Below, one piece after another: positions 1 through 10,531 of a stretch of DNA of 64,000 bases. The stretch's first letter is position 1; each line of letters opens with the position of its first letter. The DNA comes from Symsagittifera roscoffensis (taxonomy: Eukaryota > Xenacoelomorpha > Acoela > Convolutidae). The notes beneath the pieces were generated by a model, which made no database searches, was not told the origin of the DNA, and saw nothing but the letters and a program-made list of their open reading frames with translations. The stretch is taken from positions 24,049,609 to 24,113,608 of the forward strand of contig NC_087066.1 of assembly GCF_963678635.1 (NCBI RefSeq), written 5' to 3'. The position numbers and the translations under genes were made by a program.

Positions 1-2170
1 AAAACTTTGTCTGCCTTTGTTGTGGGTGTGTCGTCTTTAGAGTCTTTTGATGATTTCAAAACCGTGGGAAATCGAGTGAGTTCTGTCTGTCGCGCTGAAT
101 ATTGATGATCAATTGATTGATCCGTCAGGAAACTTTCACTGATGTTGCTAAACTCTGCTATCATTCATCTGTTACTGGTTGATTCAAATGAAATATCTGC
201 TGTCGCTTGATGGGCAGCAATTACTTTCGCTTCTTTCTTATCTGTCTCGTTGGGTCCTTCGGTTTTCAATCCTAGTGCTGTCTTCACTGCGCGTGGAACC
301 CTAGTTGATTCTTTGTTTGTCATTTGAGGGTTACATTTATCGATGTGGTCCATTCCTAGTGTTCGGCTTATAGCTTTGTCGCTCACAGTGAGGAACACGA
401 TGTGGTCCAAGTGGTCGTACTTTCTACAGATGCTGTTGAGTTTGTCAGTTTCTGCTGCTGCGCTGACGTTGATGTCAACTTTTATATAAAAAGAGTTCGA
501 AGATCAAATGCTGTCAAAAATATTCCCAAACGGTGAGACCCACTGTTATGGCGTCCATGGTATGCGAGTCGAAGAATGTTCCATCGATTGCTGTGTTTTG
601 GTTCCTGTATTTCCAAAAAATGTGCTGTTTTCTGTGATTTCTAGCTATTCGAACTTCCAATTTCGACAAATGCGTTCACGTCGATGAATCTGTGTTGATG
701 CAAGAGAGTCACTGGTACTAGATGGAGAAATAAATTGGTACTTTCAGGCATTGGCTTTTGACTGACTTGACGTTTTTTGGTATGTGATGAAATGCGGGCT
801 CGAAATGATTTTGATCGTGTGCAATGTTGAATGATGATGCTGGTTGCATTTGAGGTATGCGTGTTTTGACGCGATTCTTTCACCTGATATTCTTGTCCAA
901 ATTGATTTTAACTGAGTTTTTGTCCAGAATAGATTGTTTTTTATCTTGCAAAAGCGAATCCTGGTACTGGCTGCAGCATGCTCGGTGTTGATTCTCTCAT
1001 CAATAGGACCTGGTTGCCGGCTTTTCATTCCAGTTTCATGATGTCTGCTGTGAGGCCTGGATGGCTGAATTTCGTTGGCGCGTCGAGGTCGTGAAAACAC
1101 TTGGCGTCGATCCGTCAAGTCCCGGTTCATCAGCTGCGGATGCGTTTGTGCTAAATGGTTGCTAGTGCAAACTGTCTTGTCCATTCTTTGAAGGGGATGA
1201 GTTTGGGCTGCTCGGTGTTCTTGATGATGATGTGCTGTGTCCATTGAAGCTGCTGCTGTTATTGCAATTTGCTGAAGGTAAATTGTACTTATATTATTCA
1301 GTGTGAGTCCTCTTCGAACCCGAGCCTTCGAAAATTTTCAACCATGTTGCTGATGAAGTTCGAGAATTTTATGTTCCTGTGATAAGTTGATGGCTCCTTG
1401 AAGTTTTGGAATTGGCTAAGAAAGTAGTCGATGATGCCATCTGGTCGTCCATATTGTCTGCGTAGTTCCCGAAGAGGGAAGTTGTGCAGTTGGCTGTTGC
1501 AAGCAAATCCCAAGATGTTTTTATTGGTTTTCCTTGTTGACAGTGTCTGGAGATGGGCCATCTTTTCGGCGTCTGAAAGTAGGTGGTTATGAATTGCTGC
1601 TTGAAACAAACTAAACCACATATTCGAATTTCATTGAGTTTCCAACGAATGGCGAAATTTTTATCTTTTCTGTATGATACTTTTATTTGGCTGTATGATA
1701 CTTGTGAGGTCATGTTTTTGTTCGATGAACTGAAAATAGCTATTTAGCTTTTCTGTGTTGAAATCCGCCTGGTAATTGAAATGGCAGCTGTGGTAGTCGT
1801 GAAGTGTCGTTGATGATGCAGCATTGCTGTTGATTTGATGGAAGTGGTGATATGGGGTTCAAAATTTTGGTCCATTGGTGACCATGGGGGTTCGCATTGT
1901 CGTGTCTGATGACTGCGATAAGGGATTACTTTTGTTGTTGGAAGTAGCTGACCAAATGTATCAGTAGGAAGCTGCATTGTTGCATGAGCGGTTGCTGCTG
2001 TAGCTTGATGTTCAATGGCGATGTTACCTTTGGGGGTTGTCGTGTCTGCTGTCGAGTTATCCGATGAGTGCTGCTGATTTGCAAAATCAGCTGTGTGGGG
2101 GGCTTGAAGTCACTTGTGATTAGTATTCGGCTGTTGTGGAGTTGTCTCAGTTGTATTGTCCGTACACATT
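1..2170 (-). mobile_element. Decayed BEL/Pao-type gag region
   Basis: On the minus strand, 1621-1298 reads as a Gag segment of the DUF1759 type: it opens with WFSLFQAAIHNHLL, continues with EKMAHLQTL, and ends near FRRLGFEEDSH. This matches the layout of the Gag of the intact BEL/Pao element at 27814 (WYGVFVSSIHN, EKMIHLQSL, FEQLGFVHD). The upstream part of the domain lies in another frame (about 1713-1625), so at least one frameshift separates them. Flanking minus-strand open segments (1977-1744, 1244-744, 410-165) are rich in Gln, Thr, His and Asn, like the low-complexity N-terminal half of such Gags, but cannot be joined into one frame. No LTR, protease or RT was found for this copy; the rest probably lies before the window start. 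Confident as BEL/Pao-derived, not as functional. Confidence 0.7.
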
Positions 2171-2670
2171 TTACCGTTTCACCTCAAAATTTGGAAAACT
2201 GCACTGACATCCATCAGTGACTAGCAAATATACCGATTCTTAATATCTTACTTGTTTGCACGTTCCTTCTCTCTCGGAGAGTTTCCTCATCTCTTACAGA
2301 ACCAGATTGGTGCATCACTACCAATCAGAATTGCTTTAGTAATGTCTTGGTAAAAATTTGGTTGAAGATTAACTCTGAACAGTGAGACTTCAGTACTGAA
2401 ATGTAACAGTAATGAACCTCCGATGAAAAAGTTCCGCCGTTTTTATCTTCTAATAAGATAATTTCCACTTTACATGTTCAGAACAAACGGCTTATTGCAA
2501 CCACTTTATCTTTCGCTCTCAAGCTAGCCATATAATTTTTTTATACTCGCAGCTTTTCAGTATCGAGCAAAATGTGTAGAAAGTTGAGCAGATCTCGAAT
2601 GAACGTCCAACATAATCTTATGGTATATTTGAAAATGATTTAGTAACATTTACAAGTTATTATTTCTAAT
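2171..2670. other. No gene recognised
   Basis: AT-rich sequence between the BEL/Pao gag remnant and the target-site duplication of the gypsy element. It could hold the upstream LTR of the remnant, but no partner repeat was found in the window. Confidence 0.4.
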
Positions 2671-2675
2671 GGTAC

Positions 2676-3429
2676 TGTGATAGCCTATAATTGGTACTAA
2701 ATCAGTTGTTGATCATAAACTTGAACAAGACTGCTCGTATCAGGGCGAAGATCTGAATGTTCCGACTGCCTTTTAGGGTTTATAGAGCAGCAGTAATAAC
2801 ATAAAAAATTTAAATGAAATAAAATAAAATGAAAATTGTTTTTTCTAAATTTTGAAATTTGTTATGAAAGTCATCCCCCCACACGCCATATAAAGTACAA
2901 AAAGAGAGATTTCGTTCCGTGTTATAAGTCAATTATGGCAAATAAGCTTCGTTCAACCATTTGGGAACGATTTATAAGACGGATTAAATCTCCGCTTATG
3001 CGTTAATAGCGCGAATTATATCGCGCGTTAACTGTCCCAAGTTGGTTAAAATGGCCAAAATGGCAATCTTTAGGTGAAATATCTTTTCAAATTTAAGCTG
3101 CACAACAATACTTTTCGAATTATGTTAAAATTTTTTGTCAAAAATGGCTAGTTAAAAAGTCGAAATTTGTCTGAAGAAAAAGAACCCACCCCGAGCACAA
3201 ATATTCCGTTACTTTCGTATCGAAAGTCGGAACAATTAACAGTATTACGACATTATTATTTGAGTGTGCAAATAAGTCTGTAGTCTATATCACTCACATA
3301 GAATACTGAATTTAGGACACGGTCTCATGTCAACCAGTATTGTTGACCTTGACCATTTTGACCGGCATTACTTCAAATAATAAACATAACAAGGCTAAAC
3401 TGTTAGGCCACTGTCATAGCAGTACCACA
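2676..3429 (-). repeat. 3' LTR of gypsy element, split by a family H insertion
   Basis: About 245 bp of LTR once the insertion 2726-3234 is removed. It aligns with 10532-11231 minus that LTR's own insertion; shared stretches include GTTGACCTTGACCAT and the CTACCACA/GTACCACA end. The two LTRs are clearly diverged, so the element is old. This LTR is uninterrupted where the other LTR carries the 456-bp MITE. Confidence 0.8.
2726..3234 (-). mobile_element. Family H element (Helentron/HINE-like), full-length copy inside an LTR
   Basis: On the minus strand it starts TGTTCCGACTTTCGATACG and ends with AGTCGGAAC, a short hairpin, then CGAGCAGTCTTGT. The homologous part of the other LTR (around 11036-11052) reads AAACTTGAATTAACA without interruption, so this copy went in at a TT (minus strand) with no multi-base duplication. 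About 509 bp, no coding capacity. Confidence 0.75.
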
Positions 3430-3440
3430 TTCTCCTTTCT
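3430..3440 (-). other. Polypurine tract of gypsy element
   Basis: Plus-strand TTCTCCTTTCT, i.e. AGAAAGGAGAA on the coding strand, directly before the TG of the 3' LTR. This is the usual place for the plus-strand DNA priming site. Confidence 0.7.
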
Positions 3441-3519
3441 GGGAGAAAAATTGTCGCCTTGTAACAATTTTTAGCATCATAATTACATACTGAGGAGTTT
3501 TAATTTCAGTTTTGCCGAA

Positions 3520-4232
3520 TCATTTAAGGTTTTCCAATGTAAAAACTTCATCACTGGCTTTCATTTTTTTCTCTCTTTTTTGGCGTGGATTTCTTCTTTC
3601 GTTTGAACCCAGTCTGCACGTTTTAAGTGATCTCAAGCTTACTTCTTTGAAATGTGTCATCAGTTTGTTCCTGTTGTTCATCTGCTTCTTCACCTTTGTG
3701 CTCCCTTTGTGCAATACTTTCCATTGTTTTTCACACGCCTCTTCGTGGGATTTGTTCCACCATCAAGTCTTTTTCTTTGTGTCATCTTTTCGTTTTGGAA
3801 CTCCCGTTAAGTATTCTTGGCCGACATATTTTTCCTTATCTACTTCTTCTTAAGCTAGAATCTCTTGCCCTGTTCCAATGGTGTGTATATTATCGGCCCA
3901 CACTCATTAGCTGCTTTGATTGACTCGGCTTCTTCTCGGTCTCGCTTAGCCGAGGCTGCCTTAATTTTGCGAGCTTTTTGTGCGGTTATCTTCTTCGTTT
4001 TCTCGGATGGTGTGTTCTGTGCGTCCTCTTGGGTTTTTGTTATAAGGTTCGGTCCCCCTTTATTAGGTTTCGCCCATTGAGCGCCCAGATAGATCCCGCA
4101 TCCTGACTCTGAGTCCTTCAAAGTCACTGGAGTTGTTTTATCCTGGAAATTTTCACCAAACGGATTTTTAGAAAAGATTTCAGTGATATTCTCACCGGAA
4201 TCCAAAACTGATAGTGTTGTTTCCAATGACAT
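3520..4232 (-). pseudogene. Extra reading region (ORF3) downstream of gypsy integrase, unknown product
   Basis: Between the integrase remnants and the polypurine tract, minus-strand segments read as a charged protein. 4232-3855 begins MSLETTLSVLDSGENITEIF and is Lys/Glu/Ala-rich around its centre. After a frame break, 3714-3520 is strongly basic (many Lys, Arg, Asn). I do not recognise it. It lacks an obvious signal peptide or transmembrane span, so an envelope-type protein is not supported. It could be the C-terminal tail of Pol or an accessory ORF. At least two frame breaks. Confidence 0.4.
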
Positions 4233-5319
4233 TTTTTTAAATCTCTTTTCCTACTGGTTTTATGAGCAACTTTGTATTGGTTTTCTTTGTTGCGTCTCCT
4301 CATGGTCTTTTTGCTGTTGGTACGTCTGATTTCCGGTTTACCGCGATTTTTTTGAATAACCGCAGATTTTGATTCTTTTTCTAAGGTGACTACATTGTCA
4401 TTCGACAGCGGTCTGTCCGAGTGTGTCTCTTTGAGTTTTTCCTCACCAGTACAGCTTTTCTGTCCAGTATGTCCACATGGTTGTTATTTGAAAGTAGTTC
4501 GTCTTTATCATCTGCAAATCCGCATTTCTCCAAGTTGAGCCAACCGTTTGAGTTCTTGGTTTGCTTCTACTATTGCCTCCATGCTCTGGTTGACCTGATT
4601 CTGGCGCGGCTACCTTCAGATTCCATTCTATACTGGCGACAAGGATTATTCTTAAAATTTTATATAGTAGGCGCTCTTTTTTATCTGCCGTTCGATTCTT
4701 AAACAGCGGGCTCATGTCTCCGCCTATTTGCTATTTTCAGAAATTTTGATGTTCTCCCTGCTTTGGTCAAATCACCGCTTCAACTGGGAAGCTGTCAAAG
4801 CTGATCACTCCAAATGTTCTTTATCTTAAGTTTTTGAATTGGTTGAGACTTTATCAGTTACAATTTTAAACTCTGTTCTCGGAGGTCAACCGAAGTGTGC
4901 TTCGAAGGGTGTCTTATGGATTTTTTTTTGTTTTGCCTATCTTAGGTCTTGCATTATCCAACTTCAGCAGAGTTTAAGTATTCAAGCTTTTTTGTCCAGG
5001 AGCATCACTCCAACTCCTCTTCTGATGATTTTGATTGCGCGGTCAACTGAAAAACATCCTCTCTGGTGTCCCACTGAGCAAAATATCTGCCTAAAAAAGT
5101 TATTCTTATTGATTGCTTTTTGTTTTGCCTATCTTAGGTCTCGCATTATCCAACTTAAGTCCGCTACTGATGGTTTGGATTATCCAACTTGAGTACACTT
5201 CTGATGGTTTGGATTGCACGCTCGACTAAACAACATCCTCTCTGGTGTCCCACTGGACAAATTATCCGCCTAAAATTGTTTTTCGTGCAAAAAAATTTCC
5301 TTCATTGCCTTTTGAATCC
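4233..5319 (-). pseudogene. Decayed gypsy pol interior, no domain recognised
   Basis: Within the gypsy element, between integrase core remnants and ORF3. A local duplication is visible: TTTGTTTTGCCTATCTTAGG occurs at about 4928 and 5108, each followed by a related stretch that ends in CATCCTCTCTGGTGTCCCACTG. No domain could be read across the frame breaks. Confidence 0.4.
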
Positions 5320-5770
5320 TAGAGTTTGATCATTTCTTTTTGCCTCATCGCCTCTGGTATAGCATGCGTATCAATATTCGTCCGAGGACACTTTAAGGTG
5401 GTTATACTACCTGTGGATTTTTTCACCTTGACCGATGGAAACTTTGAAAAGCGATCGATCACTACTAGTCAATATCTTTTTTCCCTTTTTAGTCGTTACG
5501 ACTTGCTTAATCTAGTTCAGTTGCCGATTCTGGCTGCGTGAGCAGTGGCAATGGTTTTAATGCGTTTTTCAGTATTAGATAGTTGAATTTTTTTGCCGTA
5601 TTTAGTGCATTCTTTACTTTCTTCCGCTATATTCACAATGTTCTTGTGCATATGCAGTCACCACAAGTATGTCGATACATCCAACTCTGCTTCATGTCCG
5701 GGGTGACTTCTGTGTAGGCGTTTCAAGACAGCTTTCCAAAAGTGTTTTTGCACTGCAAGTCAATTGTCAA
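5320..5770 (-). pseudogene. Gypsy integrase remnant (zinc-binding domain and core)
   Basis: Minus-strand reading near 5735-5600 gives LKRLHRSHPGHEAELD, then WWLHMHKNIV and ECTKYGK. This matches the integrase H-H-C-C zinc-binding segment (LH.sHpG ... wWp.M...I ... C..C..GK), with the first cysteine of the CxxC replaced. Further on (about 5520-5320) a segment shaped like the start of the catalytic core is interrupted by stops. The enzyme would integrate retrotransposon cDNA; this copy cannot be active. Confidence 0.65.
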
Positions 5771-6885
5771 CCAGAATGCAATCGTCCACTACACTCGTCT
5801 GGTTCCACAGTGGGTTGGTGTAGGGCCCCATCTGTTCGAAGTTTTGTTTGTATTTTTGTTCCACCACTCTCCTTACTCGATATAACCATGTGTCCACCGA
5901 AGTCAGCAATGCTAAAAAGCTCTGAGTTTCTCGGTTGCTTCCTCTCCTAAATGTAGTGAAAATTAATGTTTATCTCTTCTAGACAAATGTTTCATGGATA
6001 CGGCAAAAAATTCCTCTCGAGGCTATTTCTCTTCTAACTGGAATAATATCTCTTGCACGTGCCAAGGTGAACTGTCTTTTCCTTTCTTCTGTGGGCTTTT
6101 GTTTTTCTCCTCCATGGCATCCTCGCAATCTGTTTCTGCCACCTACATAATCAGTTGCGACACCTGACTTGGTGCTTCCGAACTTGGTTTTTGCATTAAC
6201 TCCTTAAACAATTTGAGCTGCTTATGCAGACTTTGCTCGTCCTCTTTTTCTGTCATGACCACCGAGCTCAATTTAACTTTTGATGGTGACCATTTCTGTC
6301 CTCGTTTTTTTTCCTCTTTGCTTCTTGTCTTTTATTTCCTAGGCTGTCAATTTCTTTTTCTGTACTTTCATGACTATTTTGTTCTTTGTCTTCTGCTTTA
6401 AAGGAATGTAATTGCTGATTTGGGCTGTGTCTCTTTTTGTGTCCAATTTTTGGCGTATTCCTTTTTTTGTCTTCCTGACTTTTTCAGTTTTGAACGACTC
6501 CATGCTGTTCCAGAAAAAATAAGATGTGTTTTTTGCTCAACTGTATAAGTTTACGGCATCTTCCTTCGTTCCAACCGAGTTTTGTTAAACTGGTTTGTTG
6601 CCATAGCATTGTATTTTTTCATTATGACGCAATTTTGAATGCAAATGAGCAAATTCGTTTTCGTTCCGGTTGAGCTCTATCGTTTCAGCAAACCGACTGA
6701 GTTTGCAGCTCAGTGCTTCGTGAAACTTTTCAGTTGATGTTGCTATCACAACTTTCTTGTCGTGTGCTGATTTCTCCTTTGGTTCTCCCGAAGGGTCTCT
6801 TGATAACTAATTTACAATCCCTATATCTCTGCCTTGCATATGTACAATTTTGAATTGAAAGGGGTAGAGTCTCCTGCCCATCTAT
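5771..6885 (-). pseudogene. Decayed gypsy pol segment between RNase H and integrase
   Basis: Lies between recognisable RNase H and integrase remnants of the same element. Frames are broken and no motif was read with confidence. Confidence 0.4.
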
Positions 6886-7333
6886 TCAATCTATTTTGTA
6901 GTAGGTATTGTTGTCTCTATAAGCAATTAAAGCCCATTGTAACGTTTGGTAAACTGAAGCTACAATAAACTCCATCCTCAGAAGGTAATGCTTAAAACGA
7001 TCTGTTGCCGAAACTACTGCTAACATTTCTAACTCCTTAGTTGAGTAATTTTTCTGTTGCTGGTTGAGATTTCTCGATGCAAACGATTTGAGAATCCCTT
7101 CCTTTTTTCGAACGTTGTTCCTCATGTTCCTCTTTTCAGATGGGTCATAGGCCTTTCGTAAGCGTCACTGCCTTCGATATCAAATTTGCTAAATGATTCA
7201 TAGTACCTAAGAATGATCTCAATTGCTTTAAGGTCCTTTTCGGGTTCAGTTTATGGATCGGCTCAGTTTTCGAAGTTTTCGGTGTCTCTTTTTTTGACAA
7301 AAGATGCCGTAGCTCAGTTTTAGAGGTATTCAC
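6886..7333 (-). pseudogene. Gypsy RNase H and RT connection remnant
   Basis: 7333-7145 contains LKQLRSFLGTMNHLANLI, the conserved joint after the polymerase domain of Ty3/gypsy Pol. 7125-6886 contains FASRNLNQQQKNYSTKELEM and LAVVSATDRFKHYLLRMEF, matching the tethered RNase H of this group (ASR.L...E.NYST.E.E.LAVV.A...F..YL). The two parts are in different frames. Confidence 0.8.
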
Positions 7334-7408
7334 TTTTTGACAATTTCAGTGCTAGGTTTTCGTCAATGAGTTTTTCATAAAATCTTCTAGTAACCGGTTA
7401 TGAGCTTC

Positions 7409-8063
7409 CTAACCACCTTTCGACAGTGTTATAGTATCGCCTAGAAAACGGAATGCGCTCTTCGCATGGTTGCGGGTACGTTCCATTGCCTTTTGAAATT
7501 CAGCTGTAATATCTACCAAAATCATAGAAATTTCTAAGGATTCTGTATTTTCCTGTTGTCTTGCCCCATCAAGTTTGAAATTGTACTGAACTGCTGTTTC
7601 TGCAGCTAATTTCAGTCGATAATAAGAGTATTTTAGCTTTAAAACTGAATTAATCATAATAAACGCAATTTTTCTTCCGTGACTATTCGGCTTACCCCGT
7701 CCAATATATCACCTACATTAGGCATCTGATAATTATTTCTACATAGTTGTCTACTGATTGACTTTGCGATGAGTGCTAAACTGTTCGTGTCGTTTTTCGT
7801 GACTGCTTTCACAATCGGACTGAATAGCAGTCAAGAGTATTTTTTATCTTAGTTCTCTATATGGCCCTCTTTGAGTAGTTTTCTATTTCTGTTTTCACTT
7901 TAGGCTGGATATCGATAAGGATTTGTCTTCTTTTTTCACGAAGCGGAGTTTTGACGGCAATATATGACCCTTTTGAGACTCTTTCTCCGTTAAACAGATT
8001 GATGATTTTTTCATAGATCTCTTCTTTGCGATTTAGTGGCTGTTCGCATTTGTAGGAGGTCAA
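7409..8063 (-). pseudogene. Gypsy reverse transcriptase remnant
   Basis: 8063-7857 resembles the region entering the RT palm; 7657-7409 carries the FQ..M motif and the catalytic loop area, read here as FRFLGDTITLSKGG. In active gypsy RTs this loop holds two adjacent aspartates; here the first is replaced by glycine, so the polymerase site is destroyed as well as the frame. Confidence 0.65.
7658..7856 (-). pseudogene. Unreadable part of gypsy RT
   Basis: Gap between the two readable RT segments; no continuous frame. Confidence 0.4.
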
Positions 8064-8516
8064 ATATTGATTTGGCTTTTGAAGCAGGTCTTTGGGAAGT
8101 TGATATACCCAACTTGCTTTGCAAGTCTAGTCCGACTATGTACCTCGTTTTTCGTTCCGTGATGAGAAAAACAATTTCCGATATATGCCTTCCGCTGATG
8201 TCCTTCTGGTCTTCGGTGTTCCCATTTTTTTGATCGTTTTCTTGTTATAACAACAAATTGTGCACTTTATGTGCAATTTATGAAGGAAATAGGGCTGGGC
8301 TACACGTTTCAATTGTCATGTGGACTATATGGTTGTCTAACCGCGTTAGAGACTTTATTGGTTTTGTCCTCTTTGATCTAGTGTCACTGCCAATTTTGAT
8401 CTCTTTTACAGGAATCGCTCCTTTCTTAACAAACTCCAAATGTTTGCCAAGTGTTTTGAAATTCTCTACTTGTTTGCCATGTGTTTGATTATAAAACCTT
8501 CTACTTCCGACTCCTG

Positions 8517-9433
8517 CCCGCATCCATGTTTAGGCGTAAGTAATCGATTATAACCGATTATTATGATAATTTTTTGACAATTATAATCGATTATAATTAC
8601 CAAAATTAGGTCCTTAAGGGATTTATAATTGATTATAATCGTGATATTTTCTAGGAGATTATAATTGATAACAGTTCTTATTAAAAACCCTTAAAATCAC
8701 TTATAATCGATTATAATCGATTATAATCTCTCATTTTGCCGAAATTTTGCGATATTCGAATGATATTTTATGGGTTATTAATTTTGTGTCAGTTAGAAAA
8801 TCTCCAAAAGAGAGATCTCTTGAATACTTTGGTTCATCTGAACACAAAGTTTTACCACGAAACAAAAGTTTCATAGAGATCCTTTCATATGAATGGAAAG
8901 GTTCTCGCGGTATATGAAAAATAAATTTTCTGAATCAATCATGAGACTGAATCAGTTTGCTGATGTTTTGGTGTTTGAAAAAGCTTAAGCAACCCTAATG
9001 GGGAAGAAATGAAACAAAAACTAATAATTTTGAATCAATTGGAAAACTTTTAAAATATTTTTCTCATTTTTTATAGAAACCAATGTCCACAAAAAGCATA
9101 AAATATAAGCAATTTAGATGCAACTTCGAAGACAAAAATGGACAAACAAAAGGGATTATAATCAATTATAATCGATTATAATGGATTTTTTGTGCAAAAC
9201 TAATGAAATAGAAATTTGAATAAAAATAATGGATTTTAATGGATAATATTTTATCGAAAAATAGACGAATAAAAAATTGATTTTAATCGATTATAATTGA
9301 TTATAATTTGATTTTAAAAAGAGTGATTATAATCGATTATTAATTGAATAAAATCGATTGTTTCTCAATTTTAGTGAGACTGGTACTAAAATCGTAATAT
9401 AATCGATTATTAACGCTTGAAACTGGATGCGGG
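8517..9433. mobile_element. TIR-bounded element filled with ATAATCGATT repeats
   Basis: Left end CCCGCATCCATGTTTAGG then CGTAAGTAATCGATTATAA; right end, reverse complemented, CCCGCATCCAGTTTCAAGCG then TTAATAATCGATTATA. The interior is dominated by palindromic ATAATCGATTATAAT words in clusters at 8533-8730, 9150-9190 and 9270-9415. It lies between the gag and RT parts of the decayed gypsy element. A target duplication is not clear (possibly TG). No coding capacity. Confidence 0.6.
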
Positions 9434-10531
9434 TGGTCATTTTCTTTAATCGCTATTAATTTAAAATCATCTGATATGTCTGTAATTTCAATCAGATCAT
9501 ATTCTCGAGATTTTTTGACAACTCTTGGGTTGTTTCATTTACTTTTTGCGATCGGCCTATCTTTGCAAAACAGATGGGTGTGCTTTTTTTTTACAATTAT
9601 TACAGTCGCTGCTTCCTGGTGGACAAGGTTTTAAATGGTTTCCTCAAAACGAATGACCGTATCGAGTGCAATTTTTTTAAAACTCATTTTGTCCTATTTC
9701 TCTTGACTCACGCCTTGCCTAGGGTTTTGGTGTGATGAGTTTTAAGTTCTATTTCCTCGATTACGGACATTCATGATTGGCTCTTTCTTTATTATGATTT
9801 GTATATTTGTACTTCCCGAAGCTTGATTTTTTTTGATACACTGCGTTATTTGCTTAGCATTCCTTTTTAGCATTGCGTTGGGCGCGAGTGTTTGAAATGT
9901 TTGTGAATCTTGAAGAGTTGTGTTTCTCATTCGGGAAATAAACAAACCTCCTCATTTTCCAGTGTTCCGAGTTCCGACTGTAGCTTTTGCACTCAACACT
10001 GTTTGATAATTTTCTAACGTTTCGTTTTGCTCATGTGCCAGCTTGAACAATTTGTATCGCTTATGTGTAACGCTTTTCAATTTCTCGAATGTTTTGTTGT
10101 CAATTCGTATAGGTCTGGGAACTTTTTTCCGATAATTTGACGCAAAGATTCGTTTTCAGTAATCACTTCTTTCCTTCTGCACCTAGAAAAAGAAAAAGTC
10201 GCGACAGCAGTTTTTGTTGAACTTTTGCGTGGTGTCCTACTTCTCGTACCCTCAGCGATTTTTTTGAATTTTCATCCTCGATTTTTCCTTTATTGATTCT
10301 ATCTCTTTCAATTCGCGCTGTCTCGTCAGTCGCGGAGTCTTTCGATCTAGGCAATTCCTCCCGTGGTAATGGTTTTGTGATCAGTGTCTCCGGTGATTTG
10401 AGTAAAGGATGGGGATCCACAATTTTTTTGACGGTCGCCACCACCATGAATTGGTCTAACTATGTCTTGATCAACAATAGTGAGTCTGCTGACGCCGATA
10501 TCTAAAGTCCAAATTTTAGCTGGCTGCACGT
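9434..10531 (-). pseudogene. Gypsy gag remnant with zinc knuckles
   Basis: On the minus strand at about 9665-9560 the reading CTRYGHSF, then CPPGSSDCNNCKKKAHP, matches the paired CCHC zinc knuckles at the end of a gypsy Gag, with a stop in the first knuckle. Upstream pieces (10447-10163, 9945-9742) are basic and Glu/Lys/Arg-rich but broken. They sit directly inside the 5' LTR, where Gag belongs. Confidence 0.6.

Noticed and set aside
2726-3234. Family H as an ordinary cut-and-paste TIR transposon
   Set aside because: The inverted repeat is asymmetric (about 40 bp from the 3' end, followed by a hairpin), and the empty-site comparison shows no target duplication.
3512-4080. Plus-strand open frames over 3512-4080
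   Set aside because: They lie opposite the minus-strand ORF3 of the gypsy element and have a Phe/Ser/Leu-rich composition typical of the reverse of Lys/Glu-rich coding.
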